This document shows positions 57,201-64,000 of a DNA stretch of 64,000 nt, piece after piece (position 1 is the stretch's first letter; each line of letters starts with the position of its first letter). The notes below the pieces were generated by a model. The model saw only the letters and a list, made by a program, of their open reading frames with translations. It was not told the DNA's origin and ran no database searches. Position numbers and translations under genes: made by a program. The DNA comes from Anolis sagrei (lineage: Eukaryota; Chordata; Lepidosauria; Squamata; Anolidae), in NCBI RefSeq assembly GCF_037176765.1, contig NC_090022.1, positions 84,287,391 to 84,351,390 of the forward strand. The letters are read 5' to 3'.

Positions 57201-60200
57201 TGTTCCAGACAACAATGTCTTCTTCTAGGATGTCCCATCATGTCTCCACATCCACTCTTCCTCTGATTTCTGTCCGTCCCACCTCAACAGTTCACTGGCA
57301 GGGAGAGCTCTCTATGGGGGGGGGGGGGGTCCCTTCCAGAGGATTTCCCACCCTAAAGAAAAAGGAATGTTTCCCTTTTCAAGCCTGCTGATATTACCCT
57401 CACACATGGAAATCCTGCCATTTTGTCTATATAAGAATCTAAATTCACAGAATTTAGATTCACAGAATGAATTTAATATTTCTAGGGCCTTAAAATTACC
57501 TGTAATGCATAATTGGATGGGCAGGTGTAGCAAGGATATAAGACACCTATATTTCATAAGGAATCTCCTGTGATATAATGGACCAGCTTCAGCTGTTTTG
57601 TAGCTGGAGAAGGGAATTGCCACTACCCCACCATTGATGGTGACAGTTTTGATGTCTCCCACCACTTAGAAAAATATTTTTGAAAGTAATTCGTGATGTA
57701 ACACTTTGTGAAGCCTAAAAATTTTAATTTTATTTCAGTAGCATCACAGGTTGCTGTGGCTTTTTAGGTTGCTATTTTATTTACCATATTATATTATCCA
57801 TATAATATTTACCATATTATATTATCGTTTTTCATTATTGGGATGGACCTCAAAATTAATAGGATATGATAATACATGTGAAAAATTACACTAAAAGTAG
57901 TTTCAAAATGCCCCCTCAAAAGAATTGGAAAATATTAATCTGATTTCTAATCTACATTTTATAAATGTTCTTGTGTGTTTTTTATCATATGTATTTTAAT
58001 AGTGTTGTGCTTTATCTGTCTGTTTTAACTGTGTTCTACCCAGCCCCAAGCTGCAAGGAGAGGCAGGAAACGAATATACTACCACTACTACTACTACTAC
58101 TACTACTAATAATAATAATAATAATAAATGCATTATATCCCACATCGTCCTTACACAATCTCTGATGCTACTGGAAGAATTACATTTAATAGGCTTTGCA
58201 AAATGTAACATAACAAATTACTTTCCAAAATATTTCTTAGGTTCTAACGTTTCAGTAATTTATGAGAAAGCAGGTAGTGGCCATTTCCTCTACTTCAGAA
58301 ACAAAAGCCCATTTTATCACGGAAATTTAGTTGTTATTGTAATGATTACTAGTTGTGATCAACTTATATATCCATAATAACTATTTGCTTAGGCTTTTAT
58401 TAATACTGTATTTCTCATGAAATAGTGCATTTCAATTCAGGCTAGAGTGATGAGAATTGTTGTCTAACACTGGGCAAAGCGGTGACCCACGGTCTGATGC
58501 CACAGCAAGTTTCCAGGAAAGCAAGAAGCTGATGGGGAAAAATGTGTTACCAGTCCCTGGCACAGTCTCCCTCATCAGAAAGGCTAAGGATTACTGATCT
58601 AAAGAGCAATACACTATAGATGGCCTACATATATGTATATTATGCAGAGCTGGATTGACCCGTACTGATCAGTGGATTCTGGGAGCTGCAGTCCAAAAGA
58701 ACAATTTTTCCAAGCTCTATTCCCAAGTGTGGCATCGCAAGATGAATAATCAAAGCAAGGCTTTAACTGAGCATTTTCCACCTTTCTCCTCAGGAGCCTG
58801 TGGGAATCAACCCCGTTCAGGTTGAGGTTGGAGAGTTTGATGAGCCTGTTGAAGAAGTGGAGGAGGTTGTTGCAGAAAGTAAGTAGCGTCATTCTTTACT
58901 CATTACACTTTTTATATCAATTCCTAAAGGAAAAGTCTGTGTAAGCATTGTGTCTGATCTATATTGCCCAGCAGAGTGTCATCTTCCATCAATATGCTGA
59001 CAATATTTTAGTAGCCCGCATATTTTTTTAAAAAAGCAGTCTGAGAACTATTGTATTAGAGGAGTGTGATGTGTGCAGATGTTGTTGGATTAAAATTCTC
59101 AGCATTCCTCGCCCCTGGCTGTACTGGTTGGGCTTCTAAGGTTTTCAGGTTAGCAACATGTGAGGGAATACCCACTCCTGCAGTGGGGTCCAGTATAGAG
59201 AGTTCAGGCTTATAGCAACTTGCTAAAGATAATATACTCTTGGAATGAAAAAAAATTATGAGTCCGTGAAGTTGTTTTGAATGTCAGAAGTGAAAAGAAC
59301 CCACAGATCTACACAAGAATTCACTGCACCCCCAGTTTTGGCGATAGTTAAAGACTATCCTATCTTATACCTCCTTAGAGCCCAAGGATGATTTAAACTA
59401 CATGAGAGAATCATCTAAATGATCACAGGGAAAGGGAAATGTCCTTGGAGGACATGCTTCCTGTGATTCCAGTTCTTCCAATTTCAACTCTGCATTTCTT
59501 TTACAGGTATTCAGTTTTTAGGGCTTCAAAAACATCCATTGTCGAACTACACTTCCAGAATCCTCCTGCCAAAAAGACCACTGACTTTGTTTACTAAAGG
59601 ATTCTGGGAAATCTAGTAGTCTAATAAAGTAACTGTTTCAAGATTTGATTTGGTACTATTGAGTGAATTGAAGGGAAAAGATTTGTAGTAATTTTAAAAC
59701 CATCTGTAATTTACTATGGTAGACCACTGAACTTCACATCAGGTCTTCATCCATAAACATTCCTGCTAGCATCTCCTAGTTCTGGTGAGCCAAGGAAACA
59801 CTGATCTTTATGGTTCAGAACATGCCATTGAGTAAAATGACTCCATGCATCACCTCATAACTAGTTCCACCAGGTTTTTATGAAACAACACAACTGATGC
59901 AGTTTTTTGCTTCTAAAACGGCTTCTCCTCTCTTGCTTAGATCCCTGCCAGAACCATCACTGCAAGCATGGCAAAGTCTGTGAACTCGATGAGAACAACA
60001 CCCCTATGTGTGTCTGCCAGGATCCCTCCAGCTGCCCTGCCAGCACTGCAGTGTTTGAAAAGGTGAGCAGAGTCTTTAGATTGGCAGCCAGGAGGAGGCA
60101 TGAATTTGGGCCAGTACAGCAAATAGTCAAAAGTGGGGGCACTGGAAATAGTGATTGCTTATTTATTTTGTTATGAGCATGACTTACCTAAGATCACCCA

Positions 60201-63200
60201 GTTGGTTTTCAAAGCTAAAGAGGAATTAAATCCTGGTCTTCCAGAATCCTAATCCAAGACTCAAAGCACTAAGGCAGGTTAACCTGTGGGCTTGCATAGA
60301 ATCTGTTTATATTTTAACCTTTAACCTTGTGTGACTGTGGAGCAGAACAAACAACTCTGCATCTGTATGCTTGCCCGCAATGCCCTGCCTCATGCACAGA
60401 GGAAGAATTGTTTAAAGCTACAGACAATGCAGTTGCTGTTGCCCGTTTTTGGTCTAAAATTATTTATCCACTTGTGCTTCCTCTAGTTTATCAGTTTTAT
60501 ACTTATTTATGCAATGCTTTTGATATGAAATAAAGTCTTTTAACCAGAACAGAATGATACAAGAACTGATACAACTGCCAAACATAGTCTCCATTTTTTT
60601 GCAACCTCTGCAAAGTTCTCTCTTACACATACCCAAAATATTATTTTTTTTAATTTAAAAAGATAGATTGGTTGATTTTGCTGGCAAAATGGAATTTCAC
60701 TTAGCATAGTATCCCACAGACAGGAGGGAAGTAGGAGAAAGCATTTAGAAGAGTGGGGACTTTTCTTGCCCCAGCAAGGTCTGGCTTGCCGGAGTAAGAC
60801 AAGGAATGGCCAGCCATCCCATGTCCTTTTCCCATCTTCTCCCCCACTTCCCTCCTCTTTCTTCAATCACACGCTGGCAAGATGGATTCCCACAGGCAGC
60901 TACCAGAAGTGGCTATGTGTCATGGGATAGCCTTCATGGGACTCTGTTTTTCCAGCATGTGAAAATGGAGAGAAAACAAGGGGAAACTGACAAGCTGTCT
61001 AAAGTAAATGGGGGTAGGTTGTACAGCTTGCCAGTTGTTTTTCTACTATCAGGTCCATACAAAAAGAGCAGAACAGGATAACTCCTACTTTGTTCCTAGG
61101 ATATCTCCTAAGGAGTTCCACATTACATTCAAAGCTGTTTTCAGATCTGCATGCAGTCTCTGAAAAGACTGTCCATCAGTTGTGTCCTTGAATTAATCCT
61201 CAGTTCACTTGTGGACTAGATGAAGGTGAACCAAGAGAGGATTATCCAGACAGGATAGCACATGAGCTAGCCTGCACCTGAAGTCATCAATTGACCTGTC
61301 CTGGAAGGTCAAAGAGGTGCAAAAACATATGCTGCATTTGAGTGTTTTCCATTTTCTAATGTAACCTTCATTTTTGCCAAAAGGTGTGCGGCACAGACAA
61401 CAAGACCTATGACACCTCTTGCCACTTCTTTGCCACCAAATGCACTTTGGAGGGAACCAAGAAGGGGCACAAGCTCCATCTGGACTATATTGGACCGTGC
61501 AAATGTAAGTTTTCATCCTTATGGTGAAGAATAATGCGTATAGAAAGTAATTTATTCCAGATAGCTTGTAGTCTGTCATATTTTTAACCAGGAGGTGTCC
61601 TTATACCAAGGGTGATATGTCAGGAAAGTGAACCTAGCACAGCTTTGCATACATTCATCATCCATCTTCAAATGAGCACCATTTAATGAAAAACAAAAGT
61701 GACATTTTCATGTGAAAACTGCATGAGAAAAAACTACTTTCTTTGTTTGTTGTTCTGTGCCTTGAAGTAATTTCTGACTAATGGAAACCCTATTGTGAGG
61801 TTTTCTGGAGCTGAGTGTGTGGGCTTCTATTGCTAAGCAGGGAATCGAACCTTGATCTCCAAAGTATAAAGTGCAGGGTGCCTATCTTCTCTGGCTAATC
61901 TAGCTTAATGTAGTCCCTAATTTTAAAGCAGCAGTGGGTTTCTTTAGCAAAATGTGTTAAAAGAATCCTGCTTGGAGGAGCTTCCCTCCGTGATAGACAA
62001 CTGGACCTGAGAATTCAACTAAATGACAAAATGATCAGTCAAGGGTACTTTTCTCTTCTGCAGTCTGGGAGGGAGTGCTCTGAGATAGCTTCTTCTTAGT
62101 AAGTGTTTCCCTAGTTCTTCCTTGCCCTGGCTCCAGATATCCTGAGCTGCTCCATATGTTTGTGGAACGCCCAGTGGCTACAATGATTTCCTGTTTCCCA
62201 GTGTTTCTCTGTAGCTGTCCTGTCTGACTAACAAGCTCCCTAAGTCTGAATGTGGCAGGGAAAACATGCTGAATAAATCATAAACATATCCCTAGCCAAA
62301 ATCCTGAGCAGGCAAGGTAAAGTGAAATCAGGTCAGAAAACAGAATGCATGACCTATGGTGGTTTTGTGTTAGGTGCCGTCGGAATATTTTTTTTAATGT
62401 TGGCTTTATGTTTACCCTAATTTTAATGTAAGAAGTGGCTGCTGTAGACAAGGTGATGACATACATTAATACACTTATCCCTAAACTGTCGGACATTGGT
62501 GGCTAACATTATTAAAAATAAACTACTGAATAAGTTAAACTTAAATAATTCCCAATGTTCTACTTCAACTACTAAGTTAGTAATGTCTCCTGACTTGACC
62601 CCTTACAAAGCCCATCTTAACAGCCAGTAGCTGCATTAAGCAAAGAAGATCTGTTCAACTATCTATCAGGGTGTAAGGAAGATGAAATACCCAGCCATTT
62701 TCTGCAAGTAAGAGAAGTTGAGACAGTAAGAAGAGTGCCTGTCCTTGTTGAAGCTTTGCCCATTGGTTTCTGAGTAAAGCTTTAGTAAAATGTATTTGAA
62801 AAGCATCCAGTTAGGGAGATCTGAATTAGCTGAATGCATGACTGCTTTTGATATTCATGCAATGTCAGTTGAAAGTATGGAATTCCAGGGACCTCTCACA
62901 GGTCAAGTGAATGTTGATACTTCTGCTCTCCCTTGGAATGTTGGAATGTTGAATTCTGCTGCCAATACATGACATTGAACCTACAAGATTTTTTTGTAAC
63001 TTGCAATTTTTTGTTAAACAAATGATTTGTATTGTTTTTCAAAATGTTGTGAGCCACTTTGGGTCCTGTTTAGGGAGAAAAGCAGGATATAAATAAAAGT
63101 GTATTACTATTATTATTATTAAATTTGGATTAGTAAAAAATATAATGGTCTGAAGTTAAGCCTATTCTGTCTTTTGATGGTACAAACCAAAGTAAAGTGC

Positions 63201-63710
63201 ATTAAGTCAGAGCATTGTTCTGAAATGATTTAGAGGTTCTTGTAAAAAAAATAAATAGATGCTCTACTTGCAATATTGCCCTCCTCCCAAAAAGTTTTTG
63301 TCCAAGGTTTTGATTGAAATGGCAAGAGATGACACATCATATATCTAATCTTGATACTATTAGGGAGGCTGTTAACTGAAATGAGCAAAACTTCAAAAGA
63401 TTACCTTTCTGGATTACAGCTCCCAGAATCTCTCAAACCCCTACTCTTGTATCAGATATGAAAACTGATAATCTCCCCGCCTCCAAACACTGCAAGTGGT
63501 CTTGTGGCTGAGTACAATAATGGCTAGTTGTTTTTCATTGTGGTTCAGGAATGATGGGCCTCTTCTTGAATTTCAGTAATTCCTGCCTGCCTTGATGCTG
63601 AGCTGAATGAATTCCCTCTGCGCATGCGTGACTGGCTGAAGAATGTCCTGGTTACCCTGTATGAGCGTGATGAAGACAACAACCTGCTGACTGAGAAGCA
63701 GAAACTCAGA
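54180..63710 (+). CDS. SPARC: SPARC (osteonectin/BM-40), partial CDS span, exons 2-7
   Basis: SPARC is a secreted matricellular glycoprotein that binds collagen and calcium and modulates cell-matrix adhesion, mineralisation and growth-factor signalling. Six coding segments join in phase: 54180-54236, 56864-56914, 58794-58878, 59941-60062, 61384-61504 and 63577-63710, giving residues 1-190 of about 300. Order: signal peptide 1-17, acidic calcium-binding domain 18-64, follistatin-like module from Asn65 to Lys145 with ten cysteines (67, 72, 78, 88, 90, 96, 107, 118, 125, 144), then the start of the extracellular EC domain. The N-glycosylation sequon NKT (111-113) and the KGHK copper-binding motif (132-135) are present. 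Intron phases 0, 0, 1, 0, 1, 0 follow the exons. The acidic domain is about five residues shorter than in human. The rest of the EC domain with its EF-hands lies past the right edge. Orthology is clear from near identity in the follistatin and EC parts. Confidence 0.98.
54430..54580 (+). mobile_element. SINE 3' part in intron 2
   Basis: GAGCTCTTGGAGGTCTCTCA, GTCAGAAGATTGCCATAATC and AAAATCAACTTGACAGCAAA, TAACAAC form the tail of a SINE. The head is not clear. Confidence 0.55.
54745..55478 (+). mobile_element. hAT element (URR1-like ends) with Helitron-derived interior
   Basis: It starts CGGTGGTTCTCAACCTTCC and ends CCACTTTGAGAAACGATG, imperfect inverted repeats, and is flanked by a perfect 8-bp duplication CCCTAATA (54737-54744 and 55479-55486). 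The left 150 bp (TTCCTCATGTTGTGGTGACC, GCTACTTCATAACTGTAATT, TTGCTACTGTTATGAATC, AATATCTGATATGC) and the right 80 bp match rodent URR1 as I remember it. The middle (about 54900-55390) is instead related to the Helitron at 51947-52511: TTTGTCATTTGGGAGTTGTA, TTGGCACACAGAACTCCCAT, ACTGTGGACTCAAACAAT. No transposase coding. Confidence 0.88.
55670..55850. mobile_element. MITE remnant, GTGCATCTAC family
   Basis: TTTCACTTTAAATGCCATGG, GAAATCCTGTGGTTTGTCG, GTTCAGGGAGGCACTGGAGC and the partly inverted CAAGATTCCATAGGTAAGGA follow the family at 44005. Confidence 0.5.
55858..55935 (+). mobile_element. L2-clade LINE 3' tail
   Basis: GCTGAGAAAAGTGGCATATA followed by AATAAAGTAAATAAATAAAT: the last bases of the L2 3' UTR and its tail. 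Confidence 0.65.
56249..56337. repeat. Perfect 28-bp inverted repeat
   Basis: Arms 56249-56276 and 56310-56337 are exact reverse complements (left arm contains TATGTTTATCATCCCTCTTT), with a 33-bp spacer. The left arm directly follows a SINE-like fragment (TTGTTGTTGTCATGTCCCTC). It lies in SPARC intron 2. Confidence 0.95.
56864..56914 (+). CDS. SPARC: SPARC exon 3: acidic domain, first half
   Basis: The acceptor is TTTCAG ending at 56863 and the donor GTATTG starts at 56915. The exon has 17 codons in phase 0 (residues 20-36), reading [17 protein letters not shown]. Six of the 17 residues are Glu and two Asp, as expected for the low-affinity calcium-binding N-terminal domain. It matches the human exon except for small length differences at its end. 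Confidence 0.95.
57779..57826. repeat. Short direct repeat, 2 x 20 bp
   Basis: ATTTACCATATTATATTATC occurs at 57779-57798 and again at 57807-57826. Confidence 0.95.
58080..58127. repeat. (ACT)n(AAT)n compound microsatellite
   Basis: About nine ACT/ACC units followed by seven AAT units. It sits at the end of what may be an L2-type 3' tail. Confidence 0.95.
58794..58878 (+). CDS. SPARC: SPARC exon 4: acidic domain, second half
   Basis: Acceptor CTCAG ends at 58793; donor GTAAGT starts at 58879. The 85-nt exon ends in phase 1, leaving one base of the Asn65 codon. The core [11 protein letters not shown] is the invariant block of the SPARC acidic domain. It is followed by a Glu/Val-rich run ([12 protein letters not shown]) in place of the human DGAEETEEEVVAE. 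Confidence 0.97.
59941..60062 (+). CDS. SPARC: SPARC exon 5: follistatin-like domain, EGF-like part
   Basis: Acceptor TGCTTAG ends at 59940; donor GTGAGC starts at 60063. The 122-nt exon completes Asn65 and encodes residues 66-105. It begins [19 protein letters not shown], essentially identical to mammalian SPARC, and holds six cysteines in the EGF-like half of the follistatin domain. The C-terminal part ([11 protein letters not shown]) differs from human at a few positions. Confidence 0.98.
60320..60545 (+). mobile_element. Non-LTR retrotransposon C-terminal and 3' fragment
   Basis: An open stretch reads [20 protein letters not shown] and [20 protein letters not shown], then WSKII. A CxC...H...CxxC motif near the C terminus is known from several non-LTR retrotransposon proteins. 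The 3' part ends TTTTGATATGAAATAAAGTC. It is closely related to 37500-37720 and lies in SPARC intron 5 in the sense direction, so it is not a host exon. Confidence 0.75.
61384..61504 (+). CDS. SPARC: SPARC exon 6: Kazal-like part, glycosylation site and KGHK motif
   Basis: The acceptor is AAAAG ending at 61383, with a weak polypyrimidine tract (TTCATTTTTGCCAAAAG). The donor GTAAGT starts at 61505. Residues 106-145 include the N-glycosylation sequon DNKT, the block [18 protein letters not shown] and the closing LDYIGPCK. Four cysteines complete the Kazal-like half. KGHK is the copper-binding, angiogenic peptide known from SPARC. The exon ends in phase 1. Confidence 0.98.
61740..61885 (-). mobile_element. 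tRNA-derived SINE, minus strand
   Basis: TTGTTTGTTGTTCTGTGCCT, TGAAGTAATTTCTGACTAAT, GGAAACCCTATTGTGAGG and later GGAATCGAACCTTGATCTCC, the reversed B-box region. In SPARC intron 6. Confidence 0.8.
63030..63122 (+). mobile_element. LINE 3' tail (L2-like)
   Basis: TGTGAGCCACTTTGGGTCCT, GGAGAAAAGCAGGATATAAA and TAAAAG, then (ATT)n. The last bases of an L2-type 3' UTR in intron 6. Confidence 0.6.
63577..63710 (+). CDS. SPARC: SPARC exon 7: start of the extracellular calcium-binding domain
   Basis: Acceptor TTTCAG ends at 63576; donor GTAAGC starts at 63711. The 134-nt exon encodes residues 146-190 including [20 protein letters not shown] and [11 protein letters not shown], identical to mammalian SPARC over this part. 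The split first codon gives Leu146, where human has Tyr as I recall. The next exon, expected to continue with the EC helices and EF-hands, is not in the window. Confidence 0.97.
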
Positions 63711-64000
63711 GTAAGCAAGAGCAGCACATAATCACTTTCACAGAGCTTATACTCAGCAGAGAAGGGGGATGTTTGCCGGGATCAGAATTAAAGAGGTCTA
63801 CTAATTATCCCCCATTAAGGCTTACATAGCACACAGACTAGTTTCCAATGCAGTTTTGCAATCTCCAGATGTTTGGGACTACAGCCCCCATACATCCTAA
63901 AGGGCATGGTCAATGGCTTACCATTTCAGGGGCTTGTAGTGCTTGGAGACTACCATTTTAAGGATTATTGGTCTGTTGTGAGCTGAACCATCCCAATAGT

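Noticed and set aside
59907-60176. 89-codon frame as a separate small gene
   Set aside because: It is SPARC exon 5 read through both splice sites.
60327-60533. Cys-rich open frame as an extra SPARC exon
   Set aside because: It is a retrotransposon tail repeated at 37500-37720, and its insertion would disrupt the conserved SPARC follistatin domain.
61205-61579. 124-codon minus-strand frame
   Set aside because: Antisense shadow of SPARC exon 6; no independent domain.
1-64000. Prokaryotic features (operons, CRISPR arrays, IS elements)
   Set aside because: Sequence is vertebrate; direct repeats found are microsatellites or transposon duplications.

Overview
The window is vertebrate nuclear DNA, almost certainly from a squamate reptile and most likely an iguanian lizard of the Anolis type. 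The evidence is one recognisable host gene with vertebrate splice structure, AT-rich CpG-poor intergenic DNA, and a repeat mix typical of lizards: CR1 and L2 LINEs, an RTE-type LINE tail, a Penelope-like element, tRNA- and 5S-derived SINEs, a Helitron, and many hairpin hAT and PIF-like MITEs. The species call is inference.

The only host gene I can support is SPARC (osteonectin/BM-40) on the + strand. Seven exons are visible: a noncoding exon 1 (about 38879-38961) behind a TATA-less, purine-rich promoter; exon 2 with the start codon (54167-54236); and exons 3-7 (56864-56914, 58794-58878, 59941-60062, 61384-61504, 63577-63710). They encode the first 190 residues: signal peptide, a short acidic domain, the ten-cysteine follistatin-like module and the start of the extracellular calcium-binding domain. 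All acceptors are AG and all donors GT, and the reading phases agree across every junction. The remaining exons lie beyond the right edge.

Positions 1 to about 38700 are upstream intergenic DNA. They hold a CR1 3' end (2165-2916), L2 fragments on both strands, an RTE tail (18470-18790), a nested block of L2 with a hairpin MITE and a 5'-truncated Penelope-like element inside it (24635-26555), a U2 snRNA pseudogene split by a tRNA-derived SINE (31379-31712), and a CpG-rich hAT-type MITE with a perfect 8-bp target-site duplication (33761-34275). A possible 3' terminal exon of an unidentified upstream gene lies at about 4535-4760. The 28.6-29.3 kb stretch looks single-copy.

The 15.2-kb intron 1 holds L2 and MITE insertions and a non-autonomous Helitron (51947-52511). 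Intron 2 contains a 734-bp hAT element (54745-55478) with a perfect 8-bp target-site duplication. Its ends resemble the rodent URR1 family, and its interior is related to the Helitron in intron 1. Intron 2 also has a perfect 28-bp inverted repeat.

I see no new multigene system. The most interesting items are transposon architecture: the hAT element with Helitron-derived interior, the Penelope-like insertion with an open GIY-YIG frame, inverted terminal repeats and a 12-bp target-site duplication, and the SINE-split U2 pseudogene. The SPARC promoter and first-exon assignment is also useful. Family names come from memory of consensus sequences and conserved protein motifs; no search was run.
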